Source of the DNA: Taklimakanibacter sp049323275
GTDB taxonomy: Bacteria > Pseudomonadota > Alphaproteobacteria > Rhizobiales > Aestuariivirgaceae
NCBI GenBank assembly: GCA_049323275.1
Contig: JBMOOM010000044.1
Span: 38,273-102,272, forward strand
Direction of reading: 5' to 3'
Length of the DNA stretch: 64,000 bases
The position numbers were made by a program, and so were the translations under genes. Of this stretch, positions 8,454 to 16,696 are shown one piece after another; position 1 is the first letter of the stretch; each line of letters begins with the position of its first letter. The notes beneath the pieces were generated by a model that ran no database searches, was not told the origin of the DNA, and saw only the letters and a list, made by a program, of their open reading frames with translations.

Positions 8454-9058
8454 TGACCGACCGCCGCGATCATTGGGACCATACCTACACCGTCAAATCC
8501 GATACCGCCGTCAGCTGGTATCAGGACGTGCCGGAGCGCTCGCTGGCCTTGATCCGGAAAGCCGGAAAGGGCTCCGTCATCGATGTCGGCGGCGGCGCCT
8601 CGCGGCTGGTCGACCGGCTTCTGGCCGAGGGCTATGGCGACCTCAGCGTACTCGATATTTCCGACGTGGCGCTCGGACGTTCGAAGGAGCGGCTCGCCGG
8701 ACAGGCAGGCAAGGTCTCCTGGATCGTCGCCGACATCACCAGTTGGAGACCTGAGCGGTACTGGGACATCTGGCATGACCGCGCCGTGTTCCATTTCCTG
8801 ACCGATCCTGCGGCGCAGGACGCCTATGTCGCAGCGCTTAAAACCGGCACCCGGCCTGGATCGTCCGTGGTGATCTCGACCTTCGCGCTCACCGGACCTG
8901 AAAAATGCAGCGGCCTGCCGGTGCAGCGCTACAGCGCCGAGACGCTGGCGGCGCAGCTGGGCGATGGTTTCGTGCTCCAGATCCAGCAGGTGGAAACCCA
9001 TCCGACCCCCTTCGGCACCACCCAGGATTTCACCTACGCGGTCTTCAGGCGGATCTGA
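8450..9058 (+). CDS. Class I SAM-dependent methyltransferase
   Basis: 202 residues from the ATG overlapping the exporter stop. Motif I VIDVGGGASRLVDRLL (about residues 44-59) is the SAM-binding glycine loop; the acidic residue of motif II is in VLDISDVAL, and ADITSW and HDRAVFHFL give the later strands. The N-terminus (DHWDHTYTVKS) resembles small-molecule methyltransferases of the thiopurine/tellurite-resistance-like group. Substrate unknown; coupling to the exporter and lyase homologue suggests a small amino-acid-like compound. Its 3' end overlaps convergent bluB by 14 bases. Confidence 0.85.
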   Translation: MMTDRRDHWDHTYTVKSDTAVSWYQDVPERSLALIRKAGKGSVIDVGGGASRLVDRLLAEGYGDLSVLDISDVALGRSKERLAGQAGKVSWIVADITSWRPERYWDIWHDRAVFHFLTDPAAQDAYVAALKTGTRPGSSVVISTFALTGPEKCSGLPVQRYSAETLAAQLGDGFVLQIQQVETHPTPFGTTQDFTYAVFRRI

Positions 9059-9758
9059 CCAGCGCCTTGAGGTTGTCTTCGCCGGTTCCTCTCCAGCTTT
9101 CACTGGCGATGAGCTCGTCGAGCGGCAGGCGCTTGCGCCAGCCTTTGCTCTCCAGCTCCGGCTTCACGGCGAAATCCGAAACATAACCGAGGCAGAGATA
9201 GGCGACGGGCGTGACCTGCGGCGGAATGCCGAGCAGGGACTTCAGCTCCTGCTTGTCGAGGATGCTGACCCAGCCGACGCCGATGCCCTCGGCGCGCGCC
9301 GCGAGCCAGAGATTCTGCACCGCGCAGACCGTGCTGTAGAGATCCATCTCGGGATTGTGCCAGCGCCCGAGCGGGGAGGCCGCGGCGCGGCCGCGGTCGC
9401 AGGTGACGCAGAGATTGACCGGCGCCTCGATGATGCCGTCGAGCTTGAGCGACCGGTAGAGCGCCTGCCTTCCATCCTCGATGTGACGGACTTCCTCTGA
9501 ACTCGCCCGGCGGACGAGATCGCGGATCCGGGCCTTGCGCGCGGCATCGCGGATGAGGATGAAGTTCCAGGGCTGCATGTAGCCGACCGAGGGCGCGTGA
9601 TGGGCGGCGATGAGGAGGCGGGCCAGGATCTGGTCGGGTACCGGATAGGGCAGGAACTGGCCGCGTATGTCGCGGCGGGTGAAAATGGCGCGATAGACGG
9701 CGTCACGAGCCGCTCCGTCGAAATCGGTGGTTGAAAGAGCAATGGTCTCTGCCTGCAT
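9045..9758 (-). CDS. bluB: 5,6-dimethylbenzimidazole synthase
   Basis: 237 residues, a nitroreductase-fold flavoprotein. The sequence AVYRAIFTRRDIRGQFLP and the following AAHHAPSVGYMQPWNF are characteristic of BluB, which cleaves reduced FMN with oxygen to make 5,6-dimethylbenzimidazole, the lower ligand of vitamin B12. The C-terminal CLGYVSDF and W-rich region fit as well. Assignment is reinforced by a cobalamin riboswitch directly upstream on the same strand. A GAGGGGAAAAG ribosome site precedes the ATG. No other cobalamin gene is in the window. Confidence 0.95.
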   Translation of the reverse strand: MQAETIALSTTDFDGAARDAVYRAIFTRRDIRGQFLPYPVPDQILARLLIAAHHAPSVGYMQPWNFILIRDAARKARIRDLVRRASSEEVRHIEDGRQALYRSLKLDGIIEAPVNLCVTCDRGRAAASPLGRWHNPEMDLYSTVCAVQNLWLAARAEGIGVGWVSILDKQELKSLLGIPPQVTPVAYLCLGYVSDFAVKPELESKGWRKRLPLDELIASESWRGTGEDNLKALVRSA

Positions 9759-9814
9759 CGCTTTTCCCCTCGCGTTGCATCGCTGCCACCCCGCCTGACC
9801 AAACGGTGAGCTAT

Positions 9815-10008
9815 CCTGCCTGGCCGGTCTTCTGGCTCGGATTCACTTTTCTCCAGCGCCTTCCCAGTTGAACCAGTGGCTTTGCACTTCGGCATAAAGG
9901 TCTGAAGTGGCTGGAGAAATCCTCCTTACAGCGTTGGGCACGTCACGGGTTCGCACCGTGTTTCCGATTCTCCCTCGGGGACGAGGGCACCGGGCAGTCG
10001 GGGCAAAG
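9815..10008 (-). ncRNA. Cobalamin (B12) riboswitch upstream of bluB
   Basis: Read on the minus strand, the region begins with CCCGGTGCC, continues through GAGGGAGAATCGGAAACAC and GGTGCGAACCCGTGAC, then GTGCCCAACGCTGTAAG, and ends in the B12 box GAGCCAGAAGACCGGCC (9821-9837). These elements, in this order, are the conserved core of the AdoCbl-binding riboswitch. About 55 bases separate the B12 box from the bluB start and would hold the expression platform, which includes the ribosome binding site. High B12 should repress bluB. The whole 9759-10097 gap is accounted for by this element and the leader of the next gene. Confidence 0.93.
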
Positions 10009-10097
10009 TAGGGGAGCGGACGACGGACGTCCAGAATCCTCTTGCAAGCCTCGGCGCGGCTATGGCTTGCTGAGCGACCTGCTTGGAGAGGGAAGTC

Positions 10098-10706
10098 ATG
10101 ACACTCGAAGCCTATATCGCCTTCTGCATCGCGGCGATCGCCATCGTCGTCGTGCCGGGACCGACCGTCACCATCGTCATCGCCAACAGCCTCAAACATG
10201 GCGCGCGCGCCGGCCTGCTCAATGTGGCGGGCACCCAGGCGGGCCTCGTGCTGTGGATGGCCGTCGCCATTGCCGGCCTCGCTTCCGCCATAACCTATAT
10301 GGGCGTCTGGTTCGACGTGCTGCGCATCGCCGGCGCGGCCTATCTCATCTGGCTCGGCATCAAGCTCGTTCGGTCGAAGGGACAGCTGGCGGCGGCGGCC
10401 GCGACGGCGCCGCGGGGCGGGTTCTTCTTCCAGGGTTTCGTGGTCATCCTGTCCAATCCCAAGGTGTTGCTTGTTTTCGGCGCGCTGATCCCGCAATTCA
10501 TCTCCAAGAACGGCGATTACATGAACCAGCTGATCCTGCTCGGCCTGAGCTTCATGGTCATCGCCACCGTATTCGACAGCCTCTATGCCTTCGCCGCCGG
10601 CAATGCCGGGTCGTGGCTGTCGCAGAAGCGGGTGCGCTTCGTCGAAGTGTCGAGCGGCCTTTGCCTCATCGGCGGTGGCGTCTGGCTGGCGCTCCGCGGG
10701 CGCTGA
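10098..10706 (+). CDS. LysE/RhtB-family exporter (copy 2)
   Basis: 202 residues from the ATG at 10098, chosen because GAGAGGGAAG lies 4-13 bases before it; a TTG start at 10083 is possible but places the ribosome site inside the gene. It shows VPGPTVTIVIANSLKHG near the N-terminus, six hydrophobic segments, and SNPKVLLVFGALIPQFI, typical of LysE/RhtB exporters. It runs divergently from bluB and its riboswitch, and ends 111 bases before ilvD, so it may be transcribed alone. Substrate unknown. Confidence 0.88.
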   Translation: MTLEAYIAFCIAAIAIVVVPGPTVTIVIANSLKHGARAGLLNVAGTQAGLVLWMAVAIAGLASAITYMGVWFDVLRIAGAAYLIWLGIKLVRSKGQLAAAAATAPRGGFFFQGFVVILSNPKVLLVFGALIPQFISKNGDYMNQLILLGLSFMVIATVFDSLYAFAAGNAGSWLSQKRVRFVEVSSGLCLIGGGVWLALRGR

Positions 10707-10817
10707 TTTCCGTCCGGCGGGCGCATTCGAGCCATGTCATCTGAAAGGTTGACAGGCCCCGGATGCGCGCGCACGAAGGCATCCTCCTGATTAGGCTTAG
10801 GAAAAGACCGAGAACCC

Positions 10818-12662
10818 ATGCCAAGCTATCGTTCCCGTACCACCACCCATGGCCGCAACATGGCCGGCGCGCGCGGCCTCTGGCGCGCCACCGGCATGAA
10901 GGACAGCGATTTCGGCAAGCCGATCATCGCGGTGGTGAATTCCTTCACCCAGTTCGTGCCGGGCCATGTGCATCTGAAGGACCTCGGCCAGCTGGTGGCG
11001 CGCGAGATCGAAGCGGCGGGCGGCGTCGCCAAGGAATTCAACACCATCGCCGTCGATGACGGCATCGCCATGGGCCATGACGGCATGCTCTATTCGCTGC
11101 CGTCGCGCGATCTCATCGCCGACTCCGTCGAATATATGGTCAATGCCCATTGCGCCGACGCGATGGTCTGCATCTCCAATTGCGACAAGATCACCCCCGG
11201 CATGCTGATGGCCGCCATGCGCCTCAATATCCCCGTCGTCTTCGTGTCCGGCGGCCCGATGGAAGCCGGCAAGGTCGTGCTCCGGGGCAAGGAAGTCGCC
11301 CTCGACCTCGTCGATGCGATGGTGGCCGCGGTCGACGACAAGGTCTCCGAGCAGGAGATCAAGGTCATCGAGCGCTCGGCCTGCCCGACCTGCGGCTCAT
11401 GCTCCGGCATGTTCACCGCCAATTCGATGAACTGCCTCACCGAGGCGCTCGGCCTGTCGCTGCCCGGCAATGGCTCGACGCTCGCCACCCATGCCGACCG
11501 GCGCCGGCTCTTCGTCGAGGCCGGCCATCTGATCGTCGATCTGGCGCGACGCTATTACGAGCAGGACGATGCCAGCATCCTGCCGCGCTCGATCGCGACT
11601 TTCGCGGCCTTCGAAAATGCCATGACGCTCGATATCGCCATGGGCGGGTCGACCAACACGGTTCTGCATCTGCTTGCCGCCGCGCATGAGGCCGAGCTCG
11701 ACTTCGGCATGGCCGATATCGACCGGCTGTCGCGCCGCGTGCCGGTGCTGTGCAAGGTGGCGCCGTCCAAGGCCGACGTCCATATGGAGGACGTGCATCG
11801 CGCCGGCGGCATCATGGCGATCCTCGGCGAGCTCGACCGCGGCGGTCTGATCGACACGTCGGTCAGCACCGTTCATGCGAAGACGATGGCTGCCGCGCTC
11901 GATCAGTGGGACATCGTGCGGACAAAAAGCGCCAAGGTCAGCGACTTCTTCCGCGCCGCGCCTGGCGGTGTGCCGACCCAGGTCGCCTTCAGCCAGGAAC
12001 GCCGCTATGACGATCTCGATCTCGACCGCGAGAAGGGCGTGATCCGCTCAGCCGAGCACGCTTTCTCCAAGGATGGCGGCCTCGCGGTGCTCTACGGCAA
12101 TCTCGCCGAGCTCGGCGCCATCGTGAAGACGGCGGGCGTCGATGAATCCATCCTGGTCTTCTCGGGCCCGGCGATCGTCTTCGAAAGCCAGGATTCGGCG
12201 GTGAACGGCATTCTCACCGGCAAGGTGAAAGCGGGCGACGTCGTCGTCATCCGCTATGAGGGACCGCGCGGCGGCCCCGGCATGCAGGAAATGCTCTATC
12301 CCACGAGCTATCTCAAATCGAAGGGGCTCGGCAAAGCCTGCGCGCTCGTCACCGACGGGCGTTTCTCGGGCGGCACGTCCGGCCTGTCGATCGGCCATGC
12401 CTCGCCGGAGGCGGCGGAGGGCGGGCTGATGGGCCTCGTCAGGACCGGCGATCGCGTCGAGATCGACATCCCGAAGCGCAAGCTGCATCTGGCCGTCGAT
12501 GAAGCCGAAATCGCCCGGCGCCGCGCCGAGAAGACGGCGCGCGACGGCGCCGTGTGGAAGCCGGAAGAGAAGCGCAACCGCAAGGTTTCGACCGCGCTTC
12601 GCGCCTATGCCTCGATGGCGACCAGCGCCGCCAGAGGGGCGGTGCGTCACGTGCCGGAATAA
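10818..12662 (+). CDS. ilvD: Dihydroxy-acid dehydratase
   Basis: 614 residues, the usual length for bacterial IlvD. The iron-sulfur cluster cysteines are visible in CISNCDKITPGM (Cys122) and CPTCGSCSGMF (Cys195), with the carbamylated-lysine region at Lys124. The enzyme dehydrates 2,3-dihydroxy-isovalerate and -methylvalerate to the keto acids of valine and isoleucine. N-terminus MPSYRSRTTTHGRNMAGARG fits the family, so the start is secure. No other ilv gene is nearby. The 3' end overlaps the convergent LysR gene by 16 bases. Confidence 0.97.
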   Translation: MPSYRSRTTTHGRNMAGARGLWRATGMKDSDFGKPIIAVVNSFTQFVPGHVHLKDLGQLVAREIEAAGGVAKEFNTIAVDDGIAMGHDGMLYSLPSRDLIADSVEYMVNAHCADAMVCISNCDKITPGMLMAAMRLNIPVVFVSGGPMEAGKVVLRGKEVALDLVDAMVAAVDDKVSEQEIKVIERSACPTCGSCSGMFTANSMNCLTEALGLSLPGNGSTLATHADRRRLFVEAGHLIVDLARRYYEQDDASILPRSIATFAAFENAMTLDIAMGGSTNTVLHLLAAAHEAELDFGMADIDRLSRRVPVLCKVAPSKADVHMEDVHRAGGIMAILGELDRGGLIDTSVSTVHAKTMAAALDQWDIVRTKSAKVSDFFRAAPGGVPTQVAFSQERRYDDLDLDREKGVIRSAEHAFSKDGGLAVLYGNLAELGAIVKTAGVDESILVFSGPAIVFESQDSAVNGILTGKVKAGDVVVIRYEGPRGGPGMQEMLYPTSYLKSKGLGKACALVTDGRFSGGTSGLSIGHASPEAAEGGLMGLVRTGDRVEIDIPKRKLHLAVDEAEIARRRAEKTARDGAVWKPEEKRNRKVSTALRAYASMATSAARGAVRHVPE

Positions 12663-13540
12663 CCGGCGGCGATACCCAAGGGAGCCGCGGCTTCGACGAT
12701 CATCTCCTTGAGAGCCGCATGAGGCGGCTCGTCAGGCAGCCCTGATGTGTCGAGCATCCGGAACGGCCTGACCACGCGCGGGTGAAACGGCGCCCGCGCC
12801 ACGAGCGTCGCCCAATCGGCCGGGAAGGCCAGGCCGGGCACCACGGAGATGCCATGTCCGGCGCCGACCAGGGCGAATAGCGCGCCCATGTCATTCGCCG
12901 ACAGGATGATACGCGGCCGGATGCGCGCCGCATCGAACAGGGCGGCAAGCAACGGGGCGCAGCCGCCCGTCGACATGATGAAGGCTTCACCGTCGAGATC
13001 CCGCAAGGAGAGCGGTCCGCGCCGCGCCTGCTTCAGGGATGAGACGACACAGAATTCGTCATCGAAGAGGGGAACTGTCCGGCAGTTTCCGGCCTCGAAG
13101 GACAGGCCGATATCCGCTGCCCCATGCTCAACCCATTCCGCCACTTGGCGGTCGGTGCCGAGCAGAATCTCGATGCGCAAGGCGGGATGACGCGCCGCCT
13201 TGGCGAGCACGGTCGGCGCGATCTTCACCGAGGCGCTGTTGGTGAGCGCGAGCGTCACCTTGCCTTTGACCGGCCGCTCGGCCACGCGACCGATCCGGGT
13301 GATCGCGTCGAGGGCAATTTGCGCCGAAACCAGCGCCTGCTCGCCGGCGGCGGTGAGCCTCGCTCCCTTGCGCTCGCGCAGCACGAGGGGCGCGCCGACG
13401 AGGGTCTCGAAGCCGCGCAGGGCATGGCTGACCGCGGATTGGGTGAGATTGAGCCGTTCGGCCGTGCGGCTGAAATTTCGCGTTTCGCTGAGGGAATCCA
13501 GCACCCTCAGCATTGTCACGCTGACATTAGGAATATTCAT
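12647..13540 (-). CDS. LysR-family transcriptional regulator
   Basis: 297 residues from the ATG at 13540; an upstream ATG at 13570 would add ten residues and put the palindrome inside the gene. The winged-helix motif FSRTAERLNLTQSAVSHALR is near the N-terminus and a periplasmic-binding-like effector domain follows from about residue 85. It is divergent from a LysE-family exporter, 56 bases away, an arrangement seen with LysG-LysE style regulator/exporter pairs. The likely ligand is a metabolite or amino acid exported by that neighbour. A near-perfect inverted repeat in the divergent gap is the probable operator. Confidence 0.9.
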   Translation of the reverse strand: MNIPNVSVTMLRVLDSLSETRNFSRTAERLNLTQSAVSHALRGFETLVGAPLVLRERKGARLTAAGEQALVSAQIALDAITRIGRVAERPVKGKVTLALTNSASVKIAPTVLAKAARHPALRIEILLGTDRQVAEWVEHGAADIGLSFEAGNCRTVPLFDDEFCVVSSLKQARRGPLSLRDLDGEAFIMSTGGCAPLLAALFDAARIRPRIILSANDMGALFALVGAGHGISVVPGLAFPADWATLVARAPFHPRVVRPFRMLDTSGLPDEPPHAALKEMIVEAAAPLGIAAGYSGT

Positions 13541-13566
13541 GAAATGAAGAATATCTTTCATTTCAT
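13539..13566. promoter_or_regulatory. Operator-like inverted repeat between LysR and LysE genes
   Basis: Arms ATGAAATGAA (13539-13548) and TTCATTTCAT (13557-13566) are perfect reverse complements separated by 8 bases. The element is AT-rich in a GC-rich background and sits in the short divergent promoter region. LysR proteins bind such interrupted dyads, so it is the best candidate for the regulator's binding site, controlling both genes. Confidence 0.6.
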
Positions 13567-13596
13567 TCATATTGAAGCGTGATCTAAGGTCACCGG

Positions 13597-14250
13597 ATGA
13601 GCCATCTTCCGCACTTGATGACGATCGGCCTGGTTTTCCTGCTGGGAGCGATGAGCCCGGGACCGGATTTCGTGGCCGTGACCTCGCACTCTTTGGTCAG
13701 CCGGCGCGCCGGCTTTCAGGTGGCGGCTGGGGTAACGGCCGCCATCGCCGTCTGGGCGGCGCTCGCCATGTTCGGCCTCGGCGTCCTTCTGCTCCAGATC
13801 GGGTGGCTCTATATGGCTGTTCGCCTGACCGGCGCGGCCTATCTGGTCTATCTGGGCGTCCGCATCCTGCTTTCGGTGCGGCACAGGCCGGCGCCGATCG
13901 CGATCGATGCCGTGAAAGCCGGCGCGCCGGCCGCCTGGCGACACGGCTTTCTGGTCGGCATCACCAATCCCAAGACCGCGGCGTTCTTCGGCAGCCTGTT
14001 CATCACCGTGCTGCCGCTCGCCGCGCCGTTCTGGGTGCGAGCGGCAGCCCTTGTCGTCATCAGCCTCGTCGCTTTGGGCTGGTTCGGTCTCGTCGCGCTG
14101 ATCTTCTCGACCGAGCGGGTCAGGACCGTCTATGGCCGGATCAGACGGCCGATCGACGCGCTGCTCGGCACGATCCTCGTCACGCTTGGATTGCGGCTCG
14201 CGCTGGATCAGCCCATGCCGAGCTTCCTGGCGAGTTCCTCATCCCAATAG
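13597..14250 (+). CDS. LysE/RhtB-family exporter (copy 3)
   Basis: 217 residues, with MSPGPDFVAVTSHSL near residue 19, hydrophobic segments throughout, and GITNPKTAAFFGSLFI in the middle, placing it in the LysE/RhtB family. The divergent LysR regulator and the shared palindrome suggest inducible export of a toxic or excess metabolite. The last 43 bases overlap the convergent VOC-domain gene, so the C-terminal tail (SFLASSSSQ) is encoded over its neighbour. Confidence 0.88.
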   Translation: MSHLPHLMTIGLVFLLGAMSPGPDFVAVTSHSLVSRRAGFQVAAGVTAAIAVWAALAMFGLGVLLLQIGWLYMAVRLTGAAYLVYLGVRILLSVRHRPAPIAIDAVKAGAPAAWRHGFLVGITNPKTAAFFGSLFITVLPLAAPFWVRAAALVVISLVALGWFGLVALIFSTERVRTVYGRIRRPIDALLGTILVTLGLRLALDQPMPSFLASSSSQ

Positions 14251-14630
14251 GCGGCCTCGATCTTGTTGCCGTCTAGGTCGCGGATGAAGGCGCCGTAATA
14301 GGGGGCGCCATATTCCTCGCGCGGGCCGGGCTTGCCGTCGTCGCTGCCGCCGGCGGCGACCGCCGCCTGGTGGAAGGCGTCGACTTCGGCTTTGGACGTG
14401 GCCATGAAGCCGACATGGATGCCGTTGCCGACCTCGGCTTTCTTGCCGTCATGCGGCGTTCCGACCCAGAATTCCGGGAATTGCTTGCCGAAGGCGGCGA
14501 CGCCCGGATGCTCCATGATGATCCGGCAGCCGAGAGGGGCCAGCGCTTTCTCGTAGAAGGCCTTGGCCTTCTCGAACTGGTTGGTGCCGAGCGAAACATG
14601 TGAAATGATGGACGGATGGTCGTTGGCCAT
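14208..14630 (-). CDS. VOC (glyoxalase/dioxygenase fold) family protein
   Basis: 140 residues, a single vicinal-oxygen-chelate domain. ISHVSLGTNQFEKAKAFYEK at the N-terminus and FIRDLDGNKIEAAY near the C-terminus are the paired beta-alpha-beta modules; His11 and Glu129-region residues would be metal ligands. These proteins include glyoxalases, dioxygenases and antibiotic-binding proteins; the specific activity cannot be assigned. It overlaps the convergent exporter gene at its 3' end. Confidence 0.8.
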   Translation of the reverse strand: MANDHPSIISHVSLGTNQFEKAKAFYEKALAPLGCRIIMEHPGVAAFGKQFPEFWVGTPHDGKKAEVGNGIHVGFMATSKAEVDAFHQAAVAAGGSDDGKPGPREEYGAPYYGAFIRDLDGNKIEAAYWDEELARKLGMG

Positions 14631-14704
14631 GATGGTTACTCCCTCTGAATGGACGGACCATACTGCCGTCTGCTGACAGGTTGCGGCAGGAGCCTGATCG
14701 GGCT

Positions 14705-15220
14705 ATGGCTGGCCCCATGGCGCGCACTGGCTTCTATCCCGGCAGTTTCGACCCCGTAACCTACGGCCATCTCGACATCATCGCGAGATCGGCGCGGCTC
14801 GTGGACAAGCTCGTTCTCGGGGTGGGAACGCATCACGGCAAAAAAGCGCTGATCGATGCCGAAACGCGCATAAAATTGCTGCAGACCGTGACGGCGCCGA
14901 TCGCCGAGCATACCGGCATCAAGATCGCGGTCGAAACTTTCGACGATCTCGCGGTCGATGCGGCACGGCGCGCCCAGGCGGGCCTCATCATCAGGGGCCT
15001 GCGCGATGCGAGCGATTTCGATTACGAGGTGCAGATGGGCCAGATGAACGGCTCCATGGCGCCCGATATCGAGACGGTCTTCCTCGCCGCCAGCCCGGCG
15101 ACGCGAATGATTGCATCCTCGCTCGTCAAGCAGATCGCCGCAATGGGCGGCGACGTCACTTTGTTCATTCCCAAGGAAGCGCTGGCTGCCGTGAAGGCCG
15201 CCCTGAAAAAGCCTGCCTGA
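14705..15220 (+). CDS. coaD: Phosphopantetheine adenylyltransferase
   Basis: 171 residues from the ATG at 14705 with AGGAG 12 bases upstream; an ATG at 14717 is equally possible. FYPGSFDPVTYGHLDI is the nucleotidyltransferase signature with the H-x-G-H-like site, and RGLRDASDFDYEVQM and FLAASPATRMIASSLVK complete the CoaD pattern. It transfers AMP from ATP to 4'-phosphopantetheine, the penultimate step of coenzyme A synthesis. It opens a conserved series: coaD, two cyclophilins, queA, tgt. Confidence 0.96.
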   Translation: MAGPMARTGFYPGSFDPVTYGHLDIIARSARLVDKLVLGVGTHHGKKALIDAETRIKLLQTVTAPIAEHTGIKIAVETFDDLAVDAARRAQAGLIIRGLRDASDFDYEVQMGQMNGSMAPDIETVFLAASPATRMIASSLVKQIAAMGGDVTLFIPKEALAAVKAALKKPA

Positions 15221-15258
15221 GGGGGAAAACCCCGTCATTCAAACCCAAGGAGACCCGC

Positions 15259-15804
15259 ATGAAATTCAAACTGGGCCTTGCCGGCCTGATCGCCGCCGTG
15301 GCGCTGGGCAGCCTGCCGCTGGCGGCGCAGGAGCTCGACCCCGAAAACACGCTGGTGATCAAGACCACCGACAAATGCTCGATCATCGTCAAGCTCAGGC
15401 CGGACCTCGCGCCCAATCACGTGGCGCAGATCAAGAAGCTGGCGCGCGCCAAATATTATGACGGCGTGCCGTTCCACCGGGTGATCGACGGCTTCATGGC
15501 GCAGACCGGCGACGGCCAGAATGGCGACGGCACCGGCGGCTCGAACGAGCCCGATCTCAAGGCCGAATTCACCAATACGCATTTTGCCCGCGGCGTCGTC
15601 GGCATGGCGCGCACCTCCGACCCGAACTCGGCCAACAGCCAGTTCTTCATCATGCTCGCCGCCGGCGGCTTCCTCGACGGCCAATATACGGTGTTCGGCG
15701 AAGTGGCCCAGGGCATGCCCTGCGTCGACAAGATCGCCAAGGGCGAGCCGCCGTCGGAGCCCGATAAAATGGTAACTGTCAGAGTCATGAAGGATGTAAA
15801 GTGA
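15259..15804 (+). CDS. Periplasmic cyclophilin-type peptidyl-prolyl isomerase
   Basis: 181 residues. A signal peptide covers about residues 1-24 (positively charged start, hydrophobic core, LPLAAQ cleavage region), so it is exported. The cyclophilin domain shows VPFHRVIDGFMAQTGD with the catalytic arginine and F-M-Q pocket residues, GMARTSDPNSANSQFFI, and a GQYTVFGEV finish. It speeds proline cis-trans isomerisation during envelope protein folding. The stop overlaps the next cyclophilin start by one base, so the two are co-translated. Confidence 0.93.
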   Translation: MKFKLGLAGLIAAVALGSLPLAAQELDPENTLVIKTTDKCSIIVKLRPDLAPNHVAQIKKLARAKYYDGVPFHRVIDGFMAQTGDGQNGDGTGGSNEPDLKAEFTNTHFARGVVGMARTSDPNSANSQFFIMLAAGGFLDGQYTVFGEVAQGMPCVDKIAKGEPPSEPDKMVTVRVMKDVK

Positions 15805-16277
15805 TGGCTAGCGATCTCGAAAACACGATCTATATGGACCTCGAAAAGGGCCGGGTGACCATCGCGCTCAGGCCCGATCTCGCGCCCAACCACGTGGCGC
15901 GCATCAAGGAGCTGGCGCGCGAAGGCTTCTACGACAATGTGGTGTTCCACCGCGTCATCGAAGGTTTCATGGCGCAGGGCGGCGATCCGACCGGCACCGG
16001 CATGGGCGGCTCGAAGAAGCCCAATCTCAAGGCGGAGTTCTCGAAGGAGCCGCATGTGCGCGGCGTCTGCTCGATGGCGCGCTCGTCCAATCCGGATTCG
16101 GCCAACAGCCAGTTCTTCATCTGCTTCGGCGACGCCACCTTCCTCGACAAGCAATATACGGTGTGGGGCAAGGTGACCTCCGGCATGGAGCTTGTCGATG
16201 CGCTGAAGCGCGGCGAGCCGGTGCGCGATCCGGACCGCATCGTCAAGATGCAGGTCGCGGCCGACGCGAAGGCCTGA
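15804..16277 (+). CDS. ppiB: Cytoplasmic cyclophilin-type peptidyl-prolyl isomerase
   Basis: 157 residues, no signal peptide. VVFHRVIEGFMAQGGD, SMARSSNPDSANSQFFI and KQYTVWGKV align block for block with the gene just upstream, so the pair looks like an old tandem duplication split between periplasm and cytoplasm. The ATG at 15804 shares its A with the preceding stop. The symbol follows the usual name for the cytosolic form; substrate specificity is not known. Confidence 0.92.
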   Translation: MASDLENTIYMDLEKGRVTIALRPDLAPNHVARIKELAREGFYDNVVFHRVIEGFMAQGGDPTGTGMGGSKKPNLKAEFSKEPHVRGVCSMARSSNPDSANSQFFICFGDATFLDKQYTVWGKVTSGMELVDALKRGEPVRDPDRIVKMQVAADAKA

Positions 16278-16282
16278 TCATC

Positions 16283-16690
16283 ATGCCGACCGGAAAGCAG
16301 GGGGCGATCCTGGGTGCGATGCTGCTGGTGATCTCGGCGGGCGAGGCTCTCGCCACCGACAACATCACCTGCACCGCGCCCGATTACGACACGTCCTTCA
16401 GTTTTCTGGTCGGCACGACTCCGGGCCTCAGGCCTTTAAGCCTCAGCATGGAGTCGAAAGGCAAGAAATGGTCGACGGCGGCCGAAACCGGCGTCACCCC
16501 CATCCTCGTCGCGCAATCCTTCTCCGACGACGAGGGGATGAAGATCGATGTCACCGACGGCAATGCCGAGGCGATCATCGCGAAGCTGCGCGTGAGCTAT
16601 GCGCATGAGGAGGGTACCGAAGGCATATTCTCCGGCACTCTCCATATTGTCGGCTTGGGCGCCTGGCCGGTAACCTGCCTGGGAGAGTAG
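16283..16690 (+). CDS. Predicted exported protein of unknown function
   Basis: 135 residues starting six bases after ppiB. A signal peptide occupies about residues 1-25 (AILGAMLLVISAGEALA). The mature part has two cysteines near the ends (about 30 and 132), which could form a disulfide, and alternating polar and hydrophobic residues that suggest a small beta-sheet protein. No family is recognised. It lies inside the ppi-queA series with a six-base gap to queA, so it is probably part of that transcript. Confidence 0.75.
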   Translation: MPTGKQGAILGAMLLVISAGEALATDNITCTAPDYDTSFSFLVGTTPGLRPLSLSMESKGKKWSTAAETGVTPILVAQSFSDDEGMKIDVTDGNAEAIIAKLRVSYAHEEGTEGIFSGTLHIVGLGAWPVTCLGE

Positions 16691-16696
16691 TCTCCC

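Noticed and set aside
10748..10753. TTGACA as the -35 box of ilvD
   Set aside because: No acceptable -10 box at 16-18 bases downstream.
13541..13570. Longer N-terminus for the LysR regulator
   Set aside because: The added residues are encoded by the palindrome and precede the normal LysR helix-turn-helix spacing.
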